From NCBI GenBank assembly GCA_937997605.1, contig CALLFD010000295.1, positions 1 to 23,111 of the forward strand: a stretch of 23,111 bases of DNA, in the 5' to 3' direction. Each line of letters starts with the position of its first letter. The first letter of the stretch is position 1. This stretch comes from an uncultured Collinsella sp. (lineage in GTDB: Bacteria; Actinomycetota; Coriobacteriia; Coriobacteriales; Coriobacteriaceae). The translations under genes were made by a program, and so were the position numbers. This document shows, piece by piece, positions 8,648-17,282 of this stretch. The notes under the pieces are model-generated. The model ran no database searches. It worked only from the letters and a program-made list of their open reading frames with translations, and was not told the origin of the DNA.

Positions 8648-9493
8648 TCACTGATTTGCGTCACCAGTAAGTTCCCATTTTCGATTAGAACGTGAATAAG
8701 CAATAAGCCCTTGGGCCTTCAACTCGCCAAGTAATTTATCTAAATTACGCTTAGATAGCTCGCAGTCCTTCCCGAGATCATCTTTATTTGAGTAAGATCC
8801 ATTCGATATTCGAGACAAAACCAATTGACGTTTGTTTTCCCACTCCCGTTCTGAGGTCTCTTTCTTGCGTGCAATTTCTTCCGCCTCGTATATAGCCTCG
8901 GACTTAACCACAGCAATCCAATCAATGAGAGTGCTGCATTTAAGAAATAAACGAGAGCTCACCTCAAATGCATCCGCTCCAATGAGATCTTTTCCTGGCA
9001 TACCGTTTTCAAAAGCAATGAAATCTACACCGTTCTTATCGACCAATTGAAAGCGACAATGTGCCAACGAATTTCTAATAATCCGAAATATATCAAGCAC
9101 AAAATTGCTGTTGATGAGCGCCACAACGCGATTTGAGGTACAAGTTGAAGCAAAATTGCCAGGCATACCAGCATCAACAAATCTCTTTTTCATCTCTTCT
9201 TTTCGTGTGGCCGTAAATAGTGTCGACCCATCGCAGAGATTGGCCACTTCCAATAATCTTCGGTGAAGATACCCAGATTTAGGAGGAACACTATCAACCC
9301 ATCCATAATCGAGAAGCGATAGCCCTCTGCTGCTCACGCCTTTACAAGGAGATTCAACCAGAAAAAACTGAATAATAGAACCCATGACATCGTTATGGTC
9401 ATTAACCTTAACAGCCTTTATCCAGCTTGGCTTAGGTTCGACATATTCAATTTTTGTCTTATCGACAGGCTTGCGCCTCTTCTTTTCAGCCAT
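8648..9493 (-). CDS. HEPN-like/winged-helix candidate inserted inside pglX
   Basis: A 281-aa protein of no family I can name. A mostly helical region contains IIRNSLAHCRF, giving R140-N-S-L-A-H145. This R-x4-H pattern matches the catalytic motif of HEPN-superfamily RNases and lies in the expected long helix. The C-terminal ~60 residues (SNKDDLGKDCELSKRNLDKLLGE, given only by its ends: starts near residue 225, then QGLIAYSRSNRKWEL) look like a winged helix, preceded by a charged helix. The N-terminus is Lys/Arg-rich (MAEKKRRKP). I chose the ATG at 9493: AGGTGAT, overlapping the TAG of the 5' pglX part, is a good SD. A GTG at 9502 directly abuts that stop. Composition is AT-rich (one 60-base line counted at 37% GC). 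The HEPN and RNase ideas are inference from the motif; a DNA-binding or structural role is also possible. Confidence 0.7.
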   Translation of the reverse strand: MAEKKRRKPVDKTKIEYVEPKPSWIKAVKVNDHNDVMGSIIQFFLVESPCKGVSSRGLSLLDYGWVDSVPPKSGYLHRRLLEVANLCDGSTLFTATRKEEMKKRFVDAGMPGNFASTCTSNRVVALINSNFVLDIFRIIRNSLAHCRFQLVDKNGVDFIAFENGMPGKDLIGADAFEVSSRLFLKCSTLIDWIAVVKSEAIYEAEEIARKKETSEREWENKRQLVLSRISNGSYSNKDDLGKDCELSKRNLDKLLGELKAQGLIAYSRSNRKWELTGDANQ

Positions 9494-9502
9494 GGCGATC
9501 AC

Positions 9503-10200
9503 CTAGACAAGAGGATTACGTTTAAAATCCCAAGAGGTTTCAAACGAATCGTAGTCCGCCTTTGAAATTGAGCGAGATTCCTCAACAAGTGAACAGACAG
9601 TCGGCTCGGCAGCCTCATCTTGGATGATTGGCAACTGACCGATTTGGCCTACCTCAAAGTTTAGAGTCGGCGACATAAACGCCAAATCAATTTCGGCAAT
9701 GGAACAGTTGCAGAAAGCCTGGATGTATCGGAGCTCGTTCGGCTCCGCAAAAAGACATGCTCCAGCTACCTCAAAAAGCATCCCTCGAGGCGCAAACCTA
9801 AAGGAGGCGAGGCTGGAAGAAATTTTAGACCAGGAAACTGCGGGCTTGAAATAGTCGTTCTGGTTCTTGATCACAAAATCAGGTGTAGAGAGATAAGTAT
9901 ACTTGGACAGAATTGCTTCCTTCATCTCCCGACCGTCATCAAACCAGTTAACCACCTCGTCGTAGTCACCCCACCACTTTCGATAGGAGCCGCCCCGAAT
10001 AATCGGGAACCAACGGGAGCCACTCTGCTTTGCCTCAGGCCTGCCGCTACAATCTCGCGATGTGTTGGAAGGCGCCACTTCCCACCATTTCCTCAAAAAG
10101 CGGCCATTATCGCTCGTCGCCAAGCCCTGTCGCGGAGTAGCAACAGCATCGAGCCTCCTTCCTTTTGTGAACGATTCAACAAGGGCATCACTGGCCCAGT
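9503..10200 (-). other. low-GC specificity segment of pglX
   Basis: Hand counts of four sampled 60-base lines here give 40-53% GC, whereas the two lines directly right of 10200 give 65-67%. The change falls at the IPGTPIAYW motif, at the entrance to the target-recognition region. Together with the AT-rich inserted gene this defines a compositional block of about 1.7 kb (8503-10200). It reads as a recombined cassette, though the exact edges are approximate. Confidence 0.6.
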
Positions 10201-12019
10201 AGGCTATGGGGGTGCCGGGGATTTGCTTGAAGGTGTCGGCGTCGCGGCGGTAGAACCAGCCGCAATCGGGGTTTTGGATTGCCTCGAGGGCCTTGGGAGC
10301 CTGGACAGCGGCGCCAACGAAGTCAGAAAGGCGCACGTAGCCTCCCTTGTAGCCCTTGATGAGTGAGTTGTGAAACGTGTAGGTGCAGATGGGCACAGTC
10401 GCGCCAGCGAAGCCCGAGTACTCAAGTTGAATGAGGGAGGTAAGCGTTCTGTTGTCGATAATCTCGTTGCGGAGCTTCTCATAGCTTCCGATGAACATCC
10501 AGACGAAAGGCGACATGACTCCGCACTCGCCGTGGTCCTTGGCGAGACTGAACATGCGAACGACAAAGCTGGAGAAGAGGTCGCTCTTCACGTCGGGGTA
10601 GTTCTTCTTGACCCACTTGCTCATGAATGGATTAAAGCTGCTGCTGCCCATATACGGAGGATTCGCAACGGTGCAGGTAAAACGACGGGACAGCTTCTCG
10701 CAGATGGCGGCAGCGCTTTCGAGCTTAGTTTTGGTCGCAGAAGCAAAAAGATCGTCGGAACAGCTCGCGGCGGCGGCCTTAAGCTCGTCAATCTCGTCCT
10801 CTGAAGGATTAAGAAGCGAGCCGATCTCGCCCAAATGGCTCAGTTCCTCGGCGAGCTTCTTGTTACCCGGCAGCTCATCCTCTCCCAGCGGAATGCTCGT
10901 GAGCACGATAACATCGGCGCGAACACCACGCCTAAAGAAGCGACGGTCGTGCTCGCGAGCACACATGGCAAGCGCCAGCTCGGCGATCTGAGCCGCACGG
11001 GGATCGATCTCCATGCCAGCGAGGTTTTTGGTCAGGATGAGCTCCGGGATCTCGCGCTCGCGGTAGCCGCGCTCCTCGTACATGGCAAAGAGCAGCTCAA
11101 ACGCATAAACCAGGATATGGCCCGAGCCGCACGCTGGGTCGCAGAGCGAAATCTCCTCGGGACTCGAGATGCTGATGAAGTCCTCGTGCTCAGCATCGGG
11201 CTCGATGTAATATTTCATGTGCTCGCGTAGCGAACTCCCCGGGTTGTTGAGCATCCACAGACGGCCGAGTGAGTTCTCGACCATATAGCGCACGATCCAC
11301 TCGGGGGTGAAGAGCTGCGTGGCGGGCGCGATGTCCTCCGCCGCTGCCTTGCGCTTGGACTTGAAGAACTCGTCTTTAACGTCAGCGTTGTAGTACTGAT
11401 ACATCCAGCCCAGAACGGTCACGCCCTCGCGCCAGTCCTCGTCAGCGAGGACGGCATTGAGTTTGCCCACCACACTGTCAGCCATCATGAGGCCCTGGGG
11501 CAACAGCAGCTCCATGGCTCCGCCCACGCGTTCAAAGACGCCCGGCAGGCAATCGGCAAGCTCCTCGCACTGAGCAACAAACAGGTAGCGCCACAACGGT
11601 TCATCCAAGCCCGCCATCTTGAGCTCGGCTATGCGATCGGTATCGGCCGTCGTTATTTCCACGTCCAGTGCGTTCTCCACGGCCTCGCTGCCATGGCTGC
11701 CGTCCGCACGACTTAGCATGCGCATACGGCTGGGAAGCCATCCGCATGCATCCATGAAGCGAATGGCCACGATGCGGTTGAACCAGGTGTAGGCCGCACG
11801 GTCGCGCAGCGCCTCGTGACCCACCTCTGCCTGCATGCGCAGCAGTTCGTCGCGTTGCTCAATCTCAGCCGGACTTAGGGGCAGGCCGTTGACGGTCTCG
11901 GACCCAACGGGCGCGGGTGCAGGTTCGGTGATGCCGTAGCGCACCATCTGCGCCTCCACGCCTTTGATGAGCTCCGTACGGGCCCAGGTGCAGAAGCTCT
12001 TAAGAGCAGAATCGTTCAT
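9503..12019 (-). CDS. pglX: N-terminal part of split PglX, adenine methyltransferase
   Basis: This 838-aa protein is the methyltransferase part of BREX-1 PglX, which methylates adenine in host DNA so that BREX can tell self from phage. The SAM motif DPACGSG is at 294-300 and the catalytic NPPY at 453-456. The helical N-terminus has the family pattern (AYTWFNRIVAIRFMD, 76-90). From about residue 600 (IPGTPIAYW) the sequence enters the specificity region, with WFPIIRGGSYRKWWGD (670-685), and ends at TSWDFKRNPLV. In full-length relatives the chain continues there into the C-terminal domain; here a TAG ends it and the remainder is encoded by the gene at 7534-8502. The start ATG has AAAGG ten bases upstream. 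Codons after ~600 are much AT-richer than those before, suggesting a replaced segment. The two parts sum to 1160 aa, about the usual full length. Confidence 0.92.
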   Translation of the reverse strand: MNDSALKSFCTWARTELIKGVEAQMVRYGITEPAPAPVGSETVNGLPLSPAEIEQRDELLRMQAEVGHEALRDRAAYTWFNRIVAIRFMDACGWLPSRMRMLSRADGSHGSEAVENALDVEITTADTDRIAELKMAGLDEPLWRYLFVAQCEELADCLPGVFERVGGAMELLLPQGLMMADSVVGKLNAVLADEDWREGVTVLGWMYQYYNADVKDEFFKSKRKAAAEDIAPATQLFTPEWIVRYMVENSLGRLWMLNNPGSSLREHMKYYIEPDAEHEDFISISSPEEISLCDPACGSGHILVYAFELLFAMYEERGYREREIPELILTKNLAGMEIDPRAAQIAELALAMCAREHDRRFFRRGVRADVIVLTSIPLGEDELPGNKKLAEELSHLGEIGSLLNPSEDEIDELKAAAASCSDDLFASATKTKLESAAAICEKLSRRFTCTVANPPYMGSSSFNPFMSKWVKKNYPDVKSDLFSSFVVRMFSLAKDHGECGVMSPFVWMFIGSYEKLRNEIIDNRTLTSLIQLEYSGFAGATVPICTYTFHNSLIKGYKGGYVRLSDFVGAAVQAPKALEAIQNPDCGWFYRRDADTFKQIPGTPIAYWASDALVESFTKGRRLDAVATPRQGLATSDNGRFLRKWWEVAPSNTSRDCSGRPEAKQSGSRWFPIIRGGSYRKWWGDYDEVVNWFDDGREMKEAILSKYTYLSTPDFVIKNQNDYFKPAVSWSKISSSLASFRFAPRGMLFEVAGACLFAEPNELRYIQAFCNCSIAEIDLAFMSPTLNFEVGQIGQLPIIQDEAAEPTVCSLVEESRSISKADYDSFETSWDFKRNPLV

Positions 12020-12046
12020 GGTTGATGAGCCTTTCTAAACGCCATA

Positions 12047-12078
12047 AGCCACCGGCGCGCGCTTTGGCACCGGTGGCT
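12047..12078 (-). other. intercistronic hairpin between brxC and pglX
   Basis: AGCCACCGG (12047-12055) and CCGGTGGCT (12070-12078) form a perfect 9-bp inverted repeat around a 14-base loop, just after the brxC stop and before the pglX SD. There is no T run, so it is more likely an RNA-stability or partial-attenuation element than a full terminator. Confidence 0.5.
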
Positions 12079-12085
12079 CCGCGGG

Positions 12086-15000
12086 TTAGTTGATACGGAT
12101 CTCGTCGTTTGCAGCGAGCGCCTGCATAAGGCGGGAGCGCAGGTCGTCCACGTAGCGCTCCACGTCCTCTGCGGACAAAAGACGGCTCGGCTTGGCCAGA
12201 TCGGCGCGGCGCACAGTCTTGATCTTGCGCTGGGGCTTGGGCGCGGGCACGGGAGCAGACGATGCGGCGCCCTTGTTGGAGACCTTCTTGACCACCTCGC
12301 CCGTACTCATGACCTCGGTGGTGCGGCGCTCGTTGTCCATACGCACGCGGGCCTCATCCACAGCGTCGTACATCTCGTTGGCCGCCGCACTGAGCCAGTC
12401 GCCCCAGTTAGTTGCAACAACGCTCAGTTCGTTGAGACTTTGAGCGCTGTGGGCACGGTTTTTGAACGACTCGTATTTAGTGCCGGCGTCTGCTATGGCA
12501 TCCTTGGCCTGATTGACAAAGCCCTTTTGACTCTCGGCCTGCGTCCGCAGGTCTTGCAGATCGCTCTCGATGCGACACAAAAACTCATTGCGGCGGATGC
12601 CCAACAGCTTTTTCATGTCATCCTCGACGGGATCCATAAGCGGCTGCAGGTCTTTAATACGGCCGTAGGGCTTGGGATCTTTGAGGATCTCACGAACCGT
12701 TGCCACGTTCTCCACCGCACCGGGAATGTCATCGGAGGCATACTCGATACCCTCGGTGCGGTTCAAGAAATCCCTGGCGTGGTCAAACGCTGTTCGTTGA
12801 TTGGACTCGAAGAACTCAACCACCTTGTCAAAGTCTTCCTTGGCATCGAGCAAACGCTCCTCATGCTTGGTGAACGTGGTCAAGAACGCCTCGGCCTCGT
12901 TCTGGTCCTTAAGGACGTCGGCCACCTCCGAGCGCATCTTCTCGCACTCGTCCTCACCGGGATACGGGTAGGCCGGCTTGATGCCCGTGTAGTAGTCGCG
13001 TGCCATGGCGAGGCACGCCTCGCGCAAGCCCTCAAGGCGCTCTTTGAGCTCGGCCACGAGCTTATCCTCGTTGGAGGGCACGGTCTTGAGATCAAACAGG
13101 TCACACATGAGTTCGCCCGTGGCACGTAGCAACCGGTCGCTCATGCGCATGCGCAAGCGCACCTGGGCCTTATCGGCATCCTTGCGCAGGAGCGCCACCA
13201 TGCGGCTGTCGTTGGCTTGAACCGTCTGACCGCCAAACAGCACCTGCGCGCGCTGCTCCACCACAAGCTGCGCCACCACATTTGCGATGTCGACCTCGCG
13301 CCAGCCAAAGGGCCTTTGCTGGTACTGGCGCTGGATATCGCCCATAGCGGTATCCAGGTGGCGCTGGTGCTGCACTTTGAGGTAGTCCTCGACCTCTTTG
13401 AGCGCACGCGTGTTACCTGCATCCATGCCAGCGAGCCCCACTTGAACGTTGCCCACCAGAGTAGAGCGAATATCGGAATCGCTCGTGACCGGCGCGCCGA
13501 TATAGTCGGCCTTTTCAAAGACCACATCGCACAGCTGCGCCAACACCTGCTCAAAGACCTGAGCGGGTTTGGCGGCACGGATCTCAATCATACGCCCGTT
13601 GACGGCGCATCGTGCATGGAGCACCGCCTCAGCCAAAAGGGCGTCAGCCTCTTTCTCGTTAAAGTCCTTCTCGCGCATTTTGGCCTCGACAATCTGGCGG
13701 GTACTCGGCGGTAGCTCCTGCAGATTGCGCGTCTGGGCGTACATGCGAATCTTAGCGGCGTTGACGAGTGGGGCCCAATAATCCACCTCGTCGCTCAAGG
13801 CCACGATGGCCTTATCCACGGATTTCAATGCCAGCTCGGCATCGTCCGAACGGCCCAGATCGCTGGCCATGGTCACCACGGAAAGTTCCATGCCGCCCAT
13901 GCTGGTACCGTGGATTGAGCCGTCCACATAGCGGTCAAACGGAAAGTCGTTGGCCCCGTGGTTGAGTTTGCGCGCAGTGTAGATGCTTTCGAACAGGCGC
14001 TTCTTGATGTACTCAATCACCTTCGCGTTGTCGATCGGGGTGCGTGCGATCTCCTGCGCTATCTCCTGCTCCTCGTCGGTGAGGAAGCTATAGGTATCGC
14101 CCTGGCGTGCCACGTAGCTCTCGCGCTCCAAGCGGGCGAGAGATTCCTTGACGCGGTCCTTAAGGGCGCGCTTGTCCACGTCCAGGCTATCGATCATAAG
14201 GACGGAGATGTTCTCGACCGTGGCCTTGACGTAGCCGATGTAGCGGATCAAGTACAGGAGCTTAAGCACCCGGACATCGTAGCTCTCAAGACCCTCTGCG
14301 TTTTCAGCCGCGCGCTCCGCACAGACGACGACCTGAATGATGCCGTGCTCCAAATCCTTGGAGATTGTGTCGAAGAAGCGCCAGAACGGCACGAGTGCAC
14401 CAGTCTGGTCATGCTGGATGGCCTGAGCGCTCTCCTGAAACGCGCTCAGCATGGAGCGCTCGCCCGTGGACATGTGCTTGGCCTTAACACCGTGCTTGCG
14501 TACCTCGGTCATCACGTCGGGCAGAAGCTTAAACTGGTAGCCCACAAACGGGTAGCTGGCCACAAAATCCTTGGAGTTGGCGAAGCCGGCAAGGTCGGAG
14601 CGCGAGCCACCCTCAAAGGTAAAGTTGTTTTTGAGGACGGCGGCGTCTTGCTCGTAGACCTGTGCAAGCATATCGGCCGCCGGCGCGGTCTTCTCGAGCA
14701 CACGGCGCTGGATAACCTCGTCCACGCTGGAGCTGGAGAGCGAAAGGCGGGTATTGAAGCGGCCTTGGATCTTTGAAAAGTCGTTGCCCACGGGCAGACT
14801 CAGGTTGTCGATGGCCTCCTGGCTCGTGACCATCACCCACACGCGGCCACCGCAGGCGGCACCCAGCTCCTCGACGATGGTCTGAAGACTCAACATAAGG
14901 CTTGGATCCCGGTCGTTTGTAATAAACTGACCCACCTCGTCGACCATAAAGAGCAAACGGTAGTTGCCGCCGTGGGCCGCTGCCTGAGCGTCTACGTAGT

Positions 15001-15748
15001 CCTTGACCTTTTTGGCAAAGACATCGGGGGCCAAAACCTCGTCCTCAGAACCCTCAAGCCAGTTCCATGCGGCCTTTTCGCTCATGCCGAGCACGCTCTG
15101 CAGCACCTCGACGACGTCGTCCTCAAAGTAGCTGTAGGTGTCGCGGGTCTGGAGCCAGGACTCGCCGTTGACGCGCTCAAAGGCCTCGCGGAACTCCTGG
15201 GTCTTGCCCAGGGAATCGATGTGTTCCTCGAGCTTTGCAAGCTTTAGGTCCTCGCCGTAGAAGCCGCGCGCCTCGTAGAACATGCGCTCAAAGCCGCGAA
15301 GCAGCGCCGTGGGAGCCGTATCGCCCTGCTTCCACTGGCCCGCCTTGCTATCGATGTTAAAGAGGATGGCCTGCGTGGACACCGAGCAGGCGCGCTCCAT
15401 GGCAGCCTCGACAATGGGGTCGACGATCTTGCCGTCAAAGTAGCGGATGGCGCTCTTGCCGCCGATCTGGCGATTCTCGAGCAGGTAGCTAAGCATCTTG
15501 AGGAAGTGCGATTTACCGGAACCGAAGAAACCACTGATCCACACACCGATCTTGTCGGTGGGCACATCGATGGCATCGCCGTAGGCCTTGAAGAACGTGG
15601 CAAAGTGCCTCTGCAACTCGCGCGTCACCACGTACTCGTCAAGCTCCTGGCGGATGGACCCATCTTTTGAATCCTGGACCTTGACCACGCCGTTGATGGA
15701 GCGGTTGATGTCTTTAGCAAAGAGGTCGCGAATGATCGTGTTGTCCAT
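12086..15748 (-). CDS. brxC: BrxC, large BREX ATPase
   Basis: A 1220-aa protein of the BrxC family, the large P-loop ATPase that is a core part of the BREX-1 complex. Walker A is GFFGSGKS (73-80), inside the characteristic GVWISGFFGSGKSHFLKML context. Walker B is LLFMVDE (265-271). The long C-terminal half is helical, with charged stretches consistent with coiled coils. A short Ala/Pro-rich linker precedes a conserved-looking tail (RLLSAEDVERYVDDLRSRL, near the end). The length is that of intact family members. The start ATG has AAAGGAGC four bases upstream, one of the best SDs in the operon. It follows brxB by 78 bases. No frameshift or missing motif was seen. Confidence 0.96.
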   Translation of the reverse strand: MDNTIIRDLFAKDINRSINGVVKVQDSKDGSIRQELDEYVVTRELQRHFATFFKAYGDAIDVPTDKIGVWISGFFGSGKSHFLKMLSYLLENRQIGGKSAIRYFDGKIVDPIVEAAMERACSVSTQAILFNIDSKAGQWKQGDTAPTALLRGFERMFYEARGFYGEDLKLAKLEEHIDSLGKTQEFREAFERVNGESWLQTRDTYSYFEDDVVEVLQSVLGMSEKAAWNWLEGSEDEVLAPDVFAKKVKDYVDAQAAAHGGNYRLLFMVDEVGQFITNDRDPSLMLSLQTIVEELGAACGGRVWVMVTSQEAIDNLSLPVGNDFSKIQGRFNTRLSLSSSSVDEVIQRRVLEKTAPAADMLAQVYEQDAAVLKNNFTFEGGSRSDLAGFANSKDFVASYPFVGYQFKLLPDVMTEVRKHGVKAKHMSTGERSMLSAFQESAQAIQHDQTGALVPFWRFFDTISKDLEHGIIQVVVCAERAAENAEGLESYDVRVLKLLYLIRYIGYVKATVENISVLMIDSLDVDKRALKDRVKESLARLERESYVARQGDTYSFLTDEEQEIAQEIARTPIDNAKVIEYIKKRLFESIYTARKLNHGANDFPFDRYVDGSIHGTSMGGMELSVVTMASDLGRSDDAELALKSVDKAIVALSDEVDYWAPLVNAAKIRMYAQTRNLQELPPSTRQIVEAKMREKDFNEKEADALLAEAVLHARCAVNGRMIEIRAAKPAQVFEQVLAQLCDVVFEKADYIGAPVTSDSDIRSTLVGNVQVGLAGMDAGNTRALKEVEDYLKVQHQRHLDTAMGDIQRQYQQRPFGWREVDIANVVAQLVVEQRAQVLFGGQTVQANDSRMVALLRKDADKAQVRLRMRMSDRLLRATGELMCDLFDLKTVPSNEDKLVAELKERLEGLREACLAMARDYYTGIKPAYPYPGEDECEKMRSEVADVLKDQNEAEAFLTTFTKHEERLLDAKEDFDKVVEFFESNQRTAFDHARDFLNRTEGIEYASDDIPGAVENVATVREILKDPKPYGRIKDLQPLMDPVEDDMKKLLGIRRNEFLCRIESDLQDLRTQAESQKGFVNQAKDAIADAGTKYESFKNRAHSAQSLNELSVVATNWGDWLSAAANEMYDAVDEARVRMDNERRTTEVMSTGEVVKKVSNKGAASSAPVPAPKPQRKIKTVRRADLAKPSRLLSAEDVERYVDDLRSRLMQALAANDEIRIN

Positions 15749-15826
15749 GGGTGCTCCTTTGGGTTTGGGAACGTTATGGCAAAGGGTTGTTACCGGCGGC
15801 AGGGACTTGCCTGCGAGGAGCCGTGC

Positions 15827-16519
15827 TTACGAGATATCGATGGCGCGGTAGTAGTTGTCGGCCGGCAGACGGTTAAAGAGCTGGAAAGAAGAGCCGTTGA
15901 AACTGCCCGGATAGGCGGCGACCACAGGCACCTCATCAAAATCCGCAAGCATGCAGTGGAGAAGCGTGTGTATGCGAAAGAACGGAAAAACCTCGCCCGC
16001 GCCGGTGAGGAGAACGACGTCTCCAGGCGCGTGCGGCTCGGTCTGCTCAAGGATGTACGCGGCGACTTTCTCGGGCGAGGCGAACTTGGCCACGTCCTCG
16101 AGCACGCGCTGGGTACCGCGGCGCTCCTCTTGGTGCGGGATAGCCTTGAGGACACGGCGCTTTTCGAGAATTGCCAGCACGGCGTCGTAAAGGTTCACGA
16201 CCTTGAGCGTGCACGGAAGCTTGTCGGCCTCGGCATCGCGTGAAAGGGTGTCAAATAATGCACGCGCCTCAAACTCCAGCGCGGGGTCATAGCAAAAAGT
16301 GTGGAAGCCGATCTCATTGCCTATGCCCTTGTTGGCCAAAAAGTCCTCGCTGCACAGGCACTCGCGCAGAAGCTGCGCACGGCGCTCAAATTCCTGACAG
16401 GCGCGCTCGGAGCGGGCATGCGCCGCCACGACGCTCTTGCGGGAATGGATGCCGATATTGGTGGTGAGATCGGTCGCCGGGGTGATGACAGGGTCGACGG
16501 CGCTTTTGACGGGAGCCAC
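15827..16519 (-). CDS. brxB: BrxB, DUF1788 protein
   Basis: A 230-aa protein of the BrxB (DUF1788) family, a small core BREX-1 component whose biochemical role is not settled. Diagnostic stretches are FLANKGIGNEIGFHTFCYDP (60-79), LTGAGEVFPFFRIHTLL near residue 170-186, PGSFNGSSFQLF and DNYYRAIDI at the end. The start is a GTG one base after the brxA stop (TAG-C-GTG), so translation is probably coupled. About 25-30 residues at the N-terminus precede the conserved block, slightly more than in the relatives I recall. The gene appears intact. Confidence 0.93.
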   Translation of the reverse strand: MAPVKSAVDPVITPATDLTTNIGIHSRKSVVAAHARSERACQEFERRAQLLRECLCSEDFLANKGIGNEIGFHTFCYDPALEFEARALFDTLSRDAEADKLPCTLKVVNLYDAVLAILEKRRVLKAIPHQEERRGTQRVLEDVAKFASPEKVAAYILEQTEPHAPGDVVLLTGAGEVFPFFRIHTLLHCMLADFDEVPVVAAYPGSFNGSSFQLFNRLPADNYYRAIDIS

Positions 16520-16520
16520 G

Positions 16521-17204
16521 CTACATCACCGCCCTGCCGGTAAGGGCCGCGATAAGCGACTGCTCGCCCAGCTGAACCAAGGCTCGCTCGACATCAGAAT
16601 CGAGGAAGAGTGGTGACAGGCGCTCGGACTCCGGGCCCTGGCCCTCGCCGATAAGGCCAGCATGGCGGAGCGTCTGGCGGAGCGAGCCCTTAATGCGCTT
16701 GACCGTGGCCTCAGTCCAGCGGGCCGCGTCCGGATACTCCGTGGTAAAGCGTGTCATAAAGGCGTTGAGGTCAACCGCCGTAAAGGCATAATCGAAGTTT
16801 TGTAGGCGCTCCCCTACCTCGACGAGCACGAGCTCGCGCACGATATCGTAGCGGCAGATCATGCTGTAGAAGATGGCCTGGTCCGCCTGCGTGGGAGCGC
16901 CGGATGCCATGAGCCCGGTTAGGGATGACGCAGCCTCGACGGCGGTTTTGGGGTCGATGCCGCGCGCGGCGCATACGGCGTCCGTGGGCACCATGGCGTC
17001 AAGGCGGCGAAGGCACACGGTTGCGCGGTTGGCGACCATGCGCTCCGTGGGATATTGAAAGAGGTTCTCGCTCTTTACGCGTACAATGACCTGCTCGTCG
17101 CTTGCGCCCTGCATACGAAGGGCAGCGACGATGCGCATCTCATGCGGGAGGAATTGCTCGCGGGTGAGCACCCCCCCCCGAACGCTTTTTGTGGTTACAT
17201 CCAC
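16521..17204 (-). CDS. brxA: BrxA, DUF1819 protein, first gene of the BREX operon
   Basis: A 227-aa protein of the BrxA (DUF1819) family, a small helical, probably DNA-binding core component. Family-like stretches are the N-terminal VRGGVLTREQFLPHEMRIVA, then ENLFQYPT, and a C-terminal LRHAGLIGEG. I start it at the GTG at 17204: GGAG lies eight bases upstream, and the frame further upstream has no better site and gives Cys/Pro-rich, unrelated residues. Codons 9-12 (CGG GGG GGG GTG) contain an uninterrupted run of nine G. Loss of one G leads to a TAA about 30 codons later and gain of one G to a TGA within about 12 codons, so tract length decides expression. brxB follows after one base. The leader upstream carries a hairpin and a possible operator. 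Confidence 0.9.
   Translation of the reverse strand: MDVTTKSVRGGVLTREQFLPHEMRIVAALRMQGASDEQVIVRVKSENLFQYPTERMVANRATVCLRRLDAMVPTDAVCAARGIDPKTAVEAASSLTGLMASGAPTQADQAIFYSMICRYDIVRELVLVEVGERLQNFDYAFTAVDLNAFMTRFTTEYPDAARWTEATVKRIKGSLRQTLRHAGLIGEGQGPESERLSPLFLDSDVERALVQLGEQSLIAALTGRAVM
17171..17179 (-). repeat. G9 homopolymer tract inside brxA
   Basis: Nine consecutive C on the plus strand (nine G in brxA) lie about ten codons after the proposed GTG start. Tracts of this length are prone to slipped-strand mispairing, and both single-base changes truncate BrxA, as checked by reading the shifted frames. Confidence 0.85.
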
Positions 17205-17231
17205 AGTACACGCTCCAAGGGTGTCAAAGGC

Positions 17232-17279
17232 TGTCACAAGTGCGCCGCAACCCGGCGGGCAGGCGCGGCGCACATGACA
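17232..17279 (-). promoter_or_regulatory. long hairpin in the brxA leader
   Basis: GTGCGCCGC (17240-17248) and GCGGCGCAC (17265-17273) form a perfect 9-bp stem with a 16-base loop. Flanking TGTCA (17232-17236) and TGACA (17275-17279) extend it after small bulges. It sits about 25 bases upstream of the brxA start, so it would fold in the leader RNA just before the SD. No T run follows, so it is a structured leader or protein site rather than a terminator. Function is inferred. Confidence 0.5.
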
Positions 17280-17282
17280 ATA

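Noticed and set aside
17205..17273. Upstream extension of brxA to 17273
   Set aside because: Extra residues are Cys/Pro-rich, lie within the leader hairpin and are not BrxA-like; the GTG at 17204 has GGAG at good spacing.
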